A DNA stretch of 59,643 nucleotides from an uncultured Clostridia bacterium (GTDB lineage Bacteria > Bacillota > Clostridia > TANB77 > CAG-508), in contig CALXAP010000011.1 in NCBI GenBank assembly GCA_944386325.1, forward strand, positions 1 through 59,643, written 5' to 3'. Below, piece by piece: positions 44,098-52,365 of the stretch. The translations under genes were made by a program, and so were the position numbers. A model generated the notes under the pieces. It searched no databases. It was not told the DNA's origin and saw nothing but the letters and a program-made list of their open reading frames with translations. The stretch's first letter is position 1. Each line of letters begins with the position of its first letter.

Positions 44098-45452
44098 TGG
44101 CAAAAACAAAAAATGTTTTTGTTTGTAGCAATTGCGGATATGAATCTGCCAAATGGCTAGGAAAATGTCCAGGATGTAATGAATGGAATTCATTTTATGA
44201 GGAAAAAATTACAAAAACAACAAAATTAACTGAAAATAAAAAGATTGCAAAAGCAACTAAATTAAATGAGGTAGAAAAAAAGACCACAACTAGATTCTCA
44301 ACTGGTATAAAAGAATTAGATAGGGTTTTAGGTGGTGGAATGGTTGAAGGCTCACTTATTTTATTAGGAGGTGAGCCTGGAATTGGAAAATCTACTTTAA
44401 TTTTACAAATATGTAATAGTATTAAATTAGATGGAAATGTTTTGTATATTTCTGGAGAAGAATCAGCAGAACAAGTAAAACTAAGAGCTGATAGATTAAA
44501 TATTAAAAATGATAATTTACTTTTTTTATCACAAACAGATATAGAATTAATAAAAAATGAAATAGAAGAAATAAAACCAAAACTTGTAATAATAGATTCT
44601 ATTCAAACTATGTATTCAGATGAAATATCTTCAGCCCCAGGAAGTGTTAGCCAAGTTAGAGAAATAACATCACAAATTATGAGAATGTGCAAACAAAATG
44701 GAATAACAACTATAATTATTGGGCATGTTACAAAAGATGGTAATATAGCTGGACCTAGAGTACTAGAACATATGGTTGATACAGTACTATATTTAGAAGG
44801 TGAAAGATATTTTTCGTATAGAATATTAAGGGGAGTAAAAAATAGATTTGGATCAACAAATGAAATTGGAATGTTTCAGATGCAAGATAGTGGTATGATG
44901 GAAATAGAAAATCCATCACAAATACTAATATCTGAAAGAGATGGAAATCCTTCTGGATCAATAATTGTAGCAAGTATAGAAGGTTCAAGATGTATTTTAG
45001 TAGAATTACAAGCATTAGTAACTCCAAGTGTATTTGGATTACCAAGAAGAACAGCAAATGGAATTGATTATAATAGATTAACATTATTAATAGCTGTTTT
45101 AGAAAAAAAGGCTGGATTAATGTTAGGAAATCAAGATGTATATTTAAATATAGTTGGAGGTATTAGAATAAATGAACCAGCAACAGATTTAGGTGTTGTA
45201 TTATCTGTTGCATCAAGTTTTAAAAATATTAGTATAAGTCCAGATTTAGTTGCAATAGGTGAAGTTGGACTAACTGGAGAAGTAAGAGCAGTTAATTTAA
45301 TAGAAAAAAGAATTAAAGAAGCTGAAAAATTAGGTTTTAAAACATGTATCATTCCAGAAAATAACAAGAAACTATTGAAAGAAAAGTTCAAATTAGATAT
45401 AATAGGTGTGAAAAATATTGTAGAAGCAATGAAATATATAGGCTTAAAATAA
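44097..45452 (+). CDS. radA: DNA repair protein RadA/Sms
   Basis: A 451-residue RecA-like DnaB-type helicase that drives branch migration in recombination. N-terminal zinc finger VCSNCGYESAKWLGKCPGCN, Walker A GGEPGIGKSTL, the RadA-specific KNRFG motif (GVKNRFGSTNEIG) and a C-terminal Lon-protease-like domain (YLNIVGGIRINEPATDLG, AIGEVGLTGEVR). The start ATG overlaps the preceding TAA; GGAGG lies nine bases before it. disA follows 14 bases later, as in Bacillus. Confidence 0.96.
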   Translation: MAKTKNVFVCSNCGYESAKWLGKCPGCNEWNSFYEEKITKTTKLTENKKIAKATKLNEVEKKTTTRFSTGIKELDRVLGGGMVEGSLILLGGEPGIGKSTLILQICNSIKLDGNVLYISGEESAEQVKLRADRLNIKNDNLLFLSQTDIELIKNEIEEIKPKLVIIDSIQTMYSDEISSAPGSVSQVREITSQIMRMCKQNGITTIIIGHVTKDGNIAGPRVLEHMVDTVLYLEGERYFSYRILRGVKNRFGSTNEIGMFQMQDSGMMEIENPSQILISERDGNPSGSIIVASIEGSRCILVELQALVTPSVFGLPRRTANGIDYNRLTLLIAVLEKKAGLMLGNQDVYLNIVGGIRINEPATDLGVVLSVASSFKNISISPDLVAIGEVGLTGEVRAVNLIEKRIKEAEKLGFKTCIIPENNKKLLKEKFKLDIIGVKNIVEAMKYIGLK

Positions 45453-45466
45453 GGGAGTGGTAACTT

Positions 45467-46549
45467 TTGGATGATAACTTAAAAAAAGATAATTCACAAA
45501 CAGAAATATTAAAATTAATTGCACCAGGAACTCCTTTAAGAGAAGGGCTTGAAAATATACTAAAAGCTAAGACAGGTGCATTAATTATAATAGGAGATTC
45601 AAAAGAAGTACTAGAATTGGTTGATGGCGGATTTAACATAAATGAAGAATATACACCAGCAAGATTATATGAACTTGCAAAAATGGATGGAGCAATAGTA
45701 TTAAGTGAAGATTTAAAAAGAATCTTAAGAGCTAATGCACAAATTATACCATCACCAAGTATACCTACAAAAGAAACTGGAACAAGACATAGAACAGCAG
45801 AAAGAACAGCTAAACAAACAGGAAAATTGGTAATTAGCATATCACAAAGAAGAAATATAATTACAGTTTTTAAAGAAAATTTTAGATATACAATAGAAGA
45901 CACATCAAAAATAATAACAAAAGCAAATCAAGCATTACAAATACTAGAAAAATATAAAAAAGTATTTGATGATAAATTGAATATATTAAATGAATATGAG
46001 TTTAATGATATTGTTACATTAGACAATGTAATTAATTGTATACAAAGAGCAGAAATGGTTATGCAAGTTGTAGATGAAGTAAAAAGAAGAATATATGAGC
46101 TTGGAGAAGATGGTAGACTTGTAAAAATGCAACTTGAAGAACTTATTGGTGGATTAGAAGAAGAAGAAATTTTAATAATAAAAGATTATATTGCAAAAAA
46201 CAAGGATATAAATTCAACAGATGTATTAAAGGAAATAAGGGGTAAAAATAAAGTAGGGCTAATAGACAGTAATTTTATCGCAAAAAATTTAGGATATGAT
46301 GTTTTTGAAAATTACGAAGAAATAGCAGTATATCCAAAAGGATATAGAATACTTAATAAAGTTCCAAAACTTCCTAGTAATATAGTTGAAAATTTAGTAA
46401 AATATTTTAAATCTTTTCAACATATTTTACTTGCAGATATTAATGAATTAGATAAAGTTGATGGAATAGGAGAAGTAAGAGCAAAAAGTATAAAACAATC
46501 ACTAAAGAGAATGCAAGAGCAGTTTATTTTTGACAATGTATTGATATAA
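45467..46549 (+). CDS. disA: DNA integrity scanning protein, diadenylate cyclase DisA
   Basis: A 360-residue c-di-AMP synthase that scans DNA. The N-terminal DAC domain has the DGA motif (KMDGAIVLSED) and the RHR motif (ETGTRHRTAERTAK). A helical spine and a C-terminal HhH domain (LDKVDGIGEVRAKSIKQSL) follow. RadA binds and inhibits DisA in other Firmicutes, consistent with the adjacent genes. TTG start with AAGGGAGTGG upstream. No terminator is visible; the accessory pilin/lectin island starts soon after. Confidence 0.95.
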   Translation: MDDNLKKDNSQTEILKLIAPGTPLREGLENILKAKTGALIIIGDSKEVLELVDGGFNINEEYTPARLYELAKMDGAIVLSEDLKRILRANAQIIPSPSIPTKETGTRHRTAERTAKQTGKLVISISQRRNIITVFKENFRYTIEDTSKIITKANQALQILEKYKKVFDDKLNILNEYEFNDIVTLDNVINCIQRAEMVMQVVDEVKRRIYELGEDGRLVKMQLEELIGGLEEEEILIIKDYIAKNKDINSTDVLKEIRGKNKVGLIDSNFIAKNLGYDVFENYEEIAVYPKGYRILNKVPKLPSNIVENLVKYFKSFQHILLADINELDKVDGIGEVRAKSIKQSLKRMQEQFIFDNVLI

Positions 46550-46591
46550 GAAACGGACGATAATACAAAATCTGATAGAGGAAATAACCAC

Positions 46592-46671
46592 AACACAGCA
46601 AAATACAATATTTAACAAACAAAACATATATAAATTGTAGAAAAAATTAAAAAAAATTGTAGGGGCGAACA
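46592..46671. repeat. Left direct repeat of the 46.6-51.4 kb island, including truncated REP
   Basis: AACACAGCAAAATACAATAT ... AATTGTAGAAAAAA ... TTGTAGGGGCGAAC. The same order is found at 51300-51371, about 80 percent identical by eye. The REP core stops after GGGGCGAAC and is joined to the leader of the pilin/lectin gene. Confidence 0.75.
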
Positions 46672-46690
46672 TTAGAAGGGAGAAAAAACG

Positions 46691-49669
46691 ATGGCTAAAA
46701 ACGTTGTAACTGTAAAAAGAGAGAGCTACGCTATTAGTAAAAAAGGAGACAAAGGAATAACTCTTTTAGCATTAATAATAATGATTATAATAATCTTAAT
46801 GCTAGCGGGAGTAGTAATAAATTCAGGAATGGGAGCATATAAAGAGGCAAAATTAACCCAATTTGTAGCAAGGATGAATATGGTGCAAAGTAGGGTTAAT
46901 GTAGCATATGCAGATATAAAAGCAGAAAACAAAAAAGTAGAAGATTATGGAATATCAGCAGATAGTGTAAATGGAAGTATAAAGAATAAGATAAGTAATA
47001 TAATTCCAGGAGGGAATATATCAGATTATAGATATTTATCAAAAATAGATTTAGAAGAAGATTTAGGATTACAGGGGTTAAATGAAGAAATAGTAGTGAA
47101 TTTTGATACAAGAGAAATATATAATTTAGAAGGAATAGAATATGAAGGAGAAATGTTCTATAATCAATATCATTTACCAAATGGACAATACAATATAGAT
47201 TTTGAAAACAAAACAACAGACGCGCCAGAGTTTAATTTATCAAAAAGAAATTATGGATTATATTCATATATAGATGTAGAAGATATAGTATATAAGGAAA
47301 ATGCAGAAGGAGGAAAGATCTATTATGCATTAGTAACAGGAGAAAATGATGGAAATGTAGTAGTAGATTATTGGAGAGAAACAGAAGAAGAGATAAATAT
47401 AGAAAAAACAGGAGAATATGTAGTAAAAGTAGTAGATAAAGCAGGAAGTGAAACAATAAAAAGAGTAAATGTAGTATTAGAAAATGCCCCAAAGCTAACA
47501 GAAGATATGACAGCAGTAGTATATGATGATAGTAAAAAACAGTGGAAGAAAGCAAATATAGAAGAAGGAAAATGGTATGATTATGCAGAAAACAAATGGG
47601 CAAACATAATGATGAATGATGGAATAGAAGTAGATAGTAATGGATATATCACATCATATGGAAGTATGTTTGTATGGATACCAAGATATGCATATAATAT
47701 AAAAAGCGGATTTCATACAAGTACAGCAGGAGATATAGAAGTAAAATTTTTAAAAGGAACAACAACATTAACAACAGATGAGAGTAATATAACATATTCA
47801 CAAACATCAGGAAATGATAAATGGTTAGTGCACCCAGCATTTGAAGATGGAACAAAAAATGGATATGCAAATGGAGAATGGGATAGAAAAATAGAAGGAA
47901 TATGGATAGCAAAATTTGAGACAAGTATGGAGACAAATGGTGTGCATACAGAAACAAGTGATGATAGTATAGGAAATGTATTAACAAATGATAGTATAAA
48001 AGCAGTAAGCAAGCCAGGGGTGAGTAGTTGGAGATATTTCGATATGGGAAATATGTATGAAAATAGTTTAAATTACAACAAAGAAGCGAATAGTCATTTA
48101 ATAAAAAATAGTGAATGGGGAGCAATGACATATTTAACATATAGTAAATATGGAAGAAACAAAGAAAATGTTATGATAAATAATAGTAGTAGTTTTATAA
48201 CAGGAAACGCTGCTAATGAAATAGGTGATGCAGAGGTAGAAGGAGTAACAAATGCATATGATACAGAAAAAGGAGTTTTAGCAAGTACAACAGGAAATAT
48301 ATATGGTGTATATGATACTGCTGGTGGTGCATGGGATTATACATCTGCAGTAATACAAACAGGGAATAGGAGCATAATAGATTATGGAGGAAAAATAGCA
48401 AATATAAAAAGTAGTAATAAATATGTAACATTATATCCAATAGGAAACAGTACACAAGAAGAAACAGATATAAGTAGAAGTTATACATCATGGTCAAATA
48501 TATATGGAGATGCAATATGGGAGACATCTAGCACAATAGGTATAGATACAGGCTGGTATGCGAATAATATTGACGAAGATGTTCAACAAAATGAACCATT
48601 TTTATTAAGAGGAGCTAGTTGTTATAATGGAAACAATAAATACCGTTATTTTACTTTATGTGATAGTGCTGGTAATGGTTGGGACAGCTATGCCGGACGA
48701 ATGGTTCTAATAGTACAAGACAATACTATACAAGATTCTGATGAAGAGGTAGATGATTCTATATTTGCAACAAGTGATACTACAATAGTAGCAAAAAATG
48801 ATACAAATATACAAATAGTAATACCAAAAGGATTTGCACCAGTAATATTAGAAAGTGGAAGAACAGACTCATTACCAGGGGAAAGTGGTGTGGTACAAGA
48901 GATAATGCCAAAATCTGAATGGAATAATATTACGGCAGAACAAATAAATAAGGGGATTGTTGTAGTAGATAGTGAAATAACGTATACAGATGGAGTATCA
49001 GACTTTAATGAATATGTGTGGGTACCTATATCAGGTATTAATGATAATACTTTTAATAGAGTGGCGTGGATGTCATATAATAATGCAAAACAAAATTTAG
49101 CAGATGGTGAAACATCAAATGCATATTGGGAAGAAACAGATAGCCAAATGATAAGAAGTGTGAGCATAAATAAGGGATTTTATATAAGTAGATACGAGGC
49201 AAGCCAAAAAGATGATGATTCAGCACAAAGTAAAAGAGGACAAAATCCATGGGTATATGTAACTAATGATTCAGCTAGGACTTATTCAGAAAATATGAAA
49301 CCTAGTATAAATAGTCATTTAATGTTTGGTGTTGAATATGACAGTATACTTTCTTGGTTTAATGGAAATGCTATAATATCATCAGGTGGTGAGAATAAAA
49401 CAATGGATATATCTGATATACAAACAAATAGTGGAAATTGGGGGAATTATGGAGGAGGATTTTCACCATCATTAACTGGAAATAGTGAATATTGGAAGGC
49501 GAATAATATATATGATCTTACAGGTAATGTGTATGAATGGACACAAGAAAGATATTCAACATCAAATTATCGTACTTATAGAGGTGGTGCTTACAATAGT
49601 ACTGCAAGTTTTCAAACATCAGCTTATCGTAATCCTAATAGTTCTTCAAGTTCTGTTATACGGATTTAG
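46691..49669 (+). CDS. Prepilin-like protein with two FGE/C-type-lectin-like domains, 3' frameshift
   Basis: A 992-residue surface protein. Residues about 18-45 look like a type IV prepilin N-terminus: KKGDKG, then GITLLALIIMIIIIL, but with Leu rather than Glu at position +5. A beta-rich part follows (to about 300). Two formylglycine-generating-enzyme-like domains come next: about 315-685 (MFVWIPRYAYNI ... FLLRGASCYNGNNKYRY ... GRMVLI) and about 710-992 (YVWVPISGIN ... GFYISRYEAS ... IYDLTGNVYEWTQERY ... YRGGAYN). No FGE active-site Cys pair is evident, so binding is more likely than catalysis. The usual C-terminal GFRVAF lies in the +1 frame just after residue 985, so the last residues are frameshifted. 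Confidence 0.8.
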   Translation: MAKNVVTVKRESYAISKKGDKGITLLALIIMIIIILMLAGVVINSGMGAYKEAKLTQFVARMNMVQSRVNVAYADIKAENKKVEDYGISADSVNGSIKNKISNIIPGGNISDYRYLSKIDLEEDLGLQGLNEEIVVNFDTREIYNLEGIEYEGEMFYNQYHLPNGQYNIDFENKTTDAPEFNLSKRNYGLYSYIDVEDIVYKENAEGGKIYYALVTGENDGNVVVDYWRETEEEINIEKTGEYVVKVVDKAGSETIKRVNVVLENAPKLTEDMTAVVYDDSKKQWKKANIEEGKWYDYAENKWANIMMNDGIEVDSNGYITSYGSMFVWIPRYAYNIKSGFHTSTAGDIEVKFLKGTTTLTTDESNITYSQTSGNDKWLVHPAFEDGTKNGYANGEWDRKIEGIWIAKFETSMETNGVHTETSDDSIGNVLTNDSIKAVSKPGVSSWRYFDMGNMYENSLNYNKEANSHLIKNSEWGAMTYLTYSKYGRNKENVMINNSSSFITGNAANEIGDAEVEGVTNAYDTEKGVLASTTGNIYGVYDTAGGAWDYTSAVIQTGNRSIIDYGGKIANIKSSNKYVTLYPIGNSTQEETDISRSYTSWSNIYGDAIWETSSTIGIDTGWYANNIDEDVQQNEPFLLRGASCYNGNNKYRYFTLCDSAGNGWDSYAGRMVLIVQDNTIQDSDEEVDDSIFATSDTTIVAKNDTNIQIVIPKGFAPVILESGRTDSLPGESGVVQEIMPKSEWNNITAEQINKGIVVVDSEITYTDGVSDFNEYVWVPISGINDNTFNRVAWMSYNNAKQNLADGETSNAYWEETDSQMIRSVSINKGFYISRYEASQKDDDSAQSKRGQNPWVYVTNDSARTYSENMKPSINSHLMFGVEYDSILSWFNGNAIISSGGENKTMDISDIQTNSGNWGNYGGGFSPSLTGNSEYWKANNIYDLTGNVYEWTQERYSTSNYRTYRGGAYNSTASFQTSAYRNPNSSSSSVIRI

Positions 49670-49696
49670 AGTTGCTTTTTATATAACACCTAATAG

Positions 49697-51232
49697 TTAA
49701 TAGGAGGACAAATTGTAAATAATTTAATTAAACCATTAATTACAAATATGTCAACAAATTTAGATTTGGTGGTATCAGTTCCTTCTATTGTGATTGCAAT
49801 TTTAGTAATGGCTTTAACAATTTATATTTCTGTTATTGTACCTGCAATTAGAGCAAGTAGAATTACTCCAATAGAAGCAATTAGACAAAGCGGAGATATA
49901 AAAATTAAATCTAAAAAATTAAGAACTCCGAAGTTTATAAGGAAGATTTTTGGAGTAGAAGGAGATATAGCTCTTAAAAACTTAAAAAGAAGTAAAGGAA
50001 AGTATAGAACTACAGTTATTTCTTTAACAGTAAGTATAATTTTATTTATAACTGTATCTAATTTTGTTAATGGTATGAGCAAGCAGTTTAGTGGAGTATA
50101 TTATAATAAAGATTATGATTTTTCTTTAAATCTTTATTCACGCTCAGAAAGTAACATAAATGTATCTGCTGAAAAGGAGAATATTATAAATAAAATTAAG
50201 ACTCAAGAAGGAATAAAAGAATTAATAACAGTTACTCAATTCAATAATACTATTAAACTGCCAGAAGATAAAGTAAATAAAGAGCTTAGAAAACTTATAG
50301 AAAAAAATGAATATATGAAATATATATTTAATTTAGATGATATGGAAATAAATATAAAGTACATAACCTATGATAATAATACTATGCAAAAATATCTAAA
50401 AAAAGTTGGAATAAATGAATTAAATAATAATGAAGCAATATTAGTAAATTATGCAAATCAAATTGGTACAGAAATAGATGCAGAATATCATATGACAAAT
50501 TTTAAAGAAAATGAGCAAATTATATTACAAAAAGATTATACAAACTCAGGAAAGGATGAAAGTTTAAGTATTTGTAAAGTAACAGATGAAATTCCACAAA
50601 TTATTGATAAATATTACACAGGTCTTATATTAGTAGTAAATAATGATACATTTAATAACATAATTAGAAATGATTATATAACAAATAATATATTATTAAG
50701 TGTGAAAAAAGATAAACAAGATCAAATGAGAAATTTATTAAAGGAAATATTAAATGAAAATACGAAATTTAGTATTTCATTATCAGATATTGCAAGTGAT
50801 ACTAGTAGAAATAAAAATATGATGTTAATTATTCAAATATTTTTATATGGATTTATTATATTAATATCAGCAGTTGGAATATCTAATGTATTTAATACGA
50901 TATCTACAAATATAGCATTAAGAAAAAGAGAATTTGCAAATCTAAAATCTGTTGGAATGACTGAAAAAGGGTTTAAAAAAATGCTAAACTTAGAGTGTAT
51001 ATTTTATGGAACAAAATCATTACTATATGGATTACCAATAAGTATATTTATATGTTATTTAATGAATAAATCATTTAATTACCAAAGTTATATGTTGTTT
51101 AACATACCATGGATAGGTATAATAATTTCTATAATTGCAGTTTATTTAGTAGTTTATATAACAATGATATATTCAAGAAAACAAATAAAAAAAGAGAATA
51201 TAGTAGATGTATTAAGAAATGATAATATTTAA
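49697..51232 (+). pseudogene. 5'-truncated FtsX-type ABC transporter permease
   Basis: The frame opens at 49697 with no good start codon and continues into a 494-residue ATG-initiated stretch from 49748. What remains is the C-terminal part of a permease of the BceB/MacB kind: a membrane segment with VSVPSIVIAILVMALTIYIS, the cytoplasmic VPAIRASRITPIEAIRQ motif, then a second half with segments at about residues 95-115, 360-385, 425-445 and 455-480. At least a first membrane segment, the first outer domain and the ATPase partner are absent. The break lies within about 15 bases of the end of the pilin/lectin gene, suggesting loss of the 5' part when that gene arrived. Confidence 0.75.
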
Positions 51233-51261
51233 TTCAAGATGAATATATATAAAAATTAAAT

Positions 51262-51298
51262 GAGTTATGACTGCAAACTTCGGTTGCAGTCATAACTC
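51262..51298. terminator. UUCG-loop hairpin after the permease remnant
   Basis: GAGTTATGACTGCAA pairs with TTGCAGTCATAACTC; the loop includes C-TTCG-G, an extra-stable tetraloop context. No T run follows. Confidence 0.6.
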
Positions 51299-51299
51299 T

Positions 51300-51413
51300 A
51301 ACATAGCAAAATACAATATTTAATAAATAAGACAGATATAAATTGTAGAAAAAACAGCTGTAGGGGCGAACAGCGTTCGCCCGCACTACAAAGGCATTTC
51401 TTGAAAAGATGAA
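51300..51413. repeat. Right direct repeat with complete REP core
   Basis: 51300-51371 matches 46592-46671. The REP core here is intact: GGGCGAAC (51364-51371), AGC, GTTCGCCC (51375-51382) form a perfect 8-bp palindrome, followed by GCACTACAAAGGCATTTCTT as in the inverted copy at 52202. Confidence 0.8.
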
Positions 51414-51566
51414 AACAAAATACCCCAAACATATGTACATATTTAAGATAATTAATGGGTTATAAAAAGTACATTTGATTTTTTGGCGTATAATTCTATT
51501 TTACTTTTGTATAAAAATAAAAAAAATACATATAACAAAATAAAACTACTATTATGGAGGTTTTAT

Positions 51567-51737
51567 ATGAAAAGATTTTATAAAAGTAATGTAGATGACT
51601 TAGCAGAAGATACTACTATGTTTGGCGAATTTGTTTGCTCATTTCATAAATGGGTACCTTTATCAAAACAAAAGGATGTAGCAGATGAATTAGATAAAAT
51701 GACAAAGGACAAATCTAGCTTTGCTGGACCTCTTTAA
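51567..51737 (+). CDS. Hypothetical 56-residue protein
   Basis: A small soluble protein of unknown function (MKRFYKSNVDDLAEDTTMFG ... FHKWVPLSKQKDVADELDK). GGAGG lies ten bases before ATG 51567; the frame runs further upstream, but the longer start has no ribosome site. No membrane segment or known motif. Bases 51753-51780, just after it, resemble 59448-59480, so its 3' flank is a repeat. Confidence 0.65.
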   Translation: MKRFYKSNVDDLAEDTTMFGEFVCSFHKWVPLSKQKDVADELDKMTKDKSSFAGPL

Positions 51738-51822
51738 TATTTATTATATTAATTTAAGGTCTAGCAAGAAGAGTATAAGACTTATCGGCACAAAAAAATT
51801 GCAAAGCAATTCAAATAAAATA

Positions 51823-51863
51823 ATAAAGAATATCCACTGGTATAACTAGTGGATATTCTTTAT
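51823..51863. terminator. Perfect 16-bp hairpin shared by converging small genes
   Basis: ATAAAGAATATCCACT (51823-51838), loop GGTATAACT, AGTGGATATTCTTTAT (51848-51863). It lies between the + strand 56-codon gene and the - strand 54-codon gene. Confidence 0.75.
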
Positions 51864-51875
51864 AGATATATGTTA

Positions 51876-52040
51876 TTAAATGATAATACTTACAAATGTT
51901 AAAAAAAGTGTATAAAGTAATGTTTTAATGGAAACTCGAATGGTAGTTTTAGATATATTTTTAATTACAGATTGTTTGTGTTCTTTTTTTATTGTTAATG
52001 CTAAACAATTTGTAGCTGATGTATATTCATGTGTAATCAA
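51876..52040 (-). CDS. 54-residue small membrane protein
   Basis: Read on the minus strand, TTG at 52040 follows AAGGAG by nine bases and opens 54 codons. The N-terminal part has an HEYTSATNCLALTIKKEHK stretch and the C-terminal 20 residues are hydrophobic (LLYTLFLTFVSIII). The combination of a good ribosome site, a complete hydrophobic tail and a terminator supports a real gene. I have the impression of a conserved small clostridial family but cannot name it. Confidence 0.6.
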   Translation of the reverse strand: MITHEYTSATNCLALTIKKEHKQSVIKNISKTTIRVSIKTLLYTLFLTFVSIII

Positions 52041-52201
52041 AAAAATCAACTCCTTTTTCCATTTTTATATAAAAATTACTATATTTTTATTATAATTGCT
52101 AAATATAGAAAAGTCAAGGAAATATCTACATTTCAATAACTCATATATTTCTTCTTGAATTGTTACTATTTACAGCTAATAAAATAAGATTTTGTGTTTT
52201 A

Positions 52202-52282
52202 TTTTTTTGAGAAATGCCTTTGTAGTGCGGGCGAACATCAAAATCGCATGCCGTGAATTGTAACACTGAATTATAACTAAAA
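52202..52282. repeat. Inverted copy of the REP-like repeat
   Basis: The reverse complement reads ATTCACGGCATGCGATTTTG, ATGTTCGCCCGCACTACAAA, GGCATTTCTCAAAAAAA. The GTTCGCCCGCACTACAAAG part matches 51375 onward; the ATTCACGGCAT-CGATTTTG part matches 59573-59592, so elements have been combined. The region 52056-52200 shows no gene. Confidence 0.75.
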
Positions 52283-52304
52283 TAGTGAATTTATGCATAA
52301 TTTA

Positions 52305-52333
52305 TTGACAAAAATGTTAAAATATATTATTAT
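52305..52333 (+). promoter_or_regulatory. Promoter of the SUF regulator and operon
   Basis: TTGACA (52305-52310), 17 bases, TATTAT (52328-52333). Confidence 0.8.
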
Positions 52334-52352
52334 TGTTAGCGTAGTCTAACAA
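52333..52352 (+). promoter_or_regulatory. DtxR-like operator at the SUF promoter
   Basis: Inverted repeat TTGTTAG (52333-52339), 6-base centre CGTAGT, CTAACAA (52346-52352). The TTAG...CTAA halves resemble known DtxR/IdeR sites. It covers the expected transcription start, directly downstream of the -10 box, so a bound regulator would block initiation. Confidence 0.75.
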
Positions 52353-52365
52353 AGAGAGGTGGATT

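Noticed and set aside
47649..48140. Several long open frames on the minus strand inside the pilin/lectin gene
   Set aside because: They lack ribosome sites, are full of Leu, His and Tyr as expected from reading AT-rich coding DNA backwards, and overlap a real gene.
46691..49669. A functional formylglycine-generating enzyme or sulfatase activator
   Set aside because: The fold is suggested by sequence, but no catalytic Cys pair is evident, the N-terminus is prepilin-like and the domain occurs twice; a binding protein is more likely.
46691..51300. A complete diversity-generating retroelement
   Set aside because: No reverse transcriptase and no template repeat is present in the window; only the target-like gene is seen.
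51297..52282. Insertion sequence bounded by the opposed REP copies at 51359 and 52202
   Set aside because: The opposed repeats enclose only two tiny genes and no transposase; repeats of the same family occur singly elsewhere, so the pairing is probably incidental.
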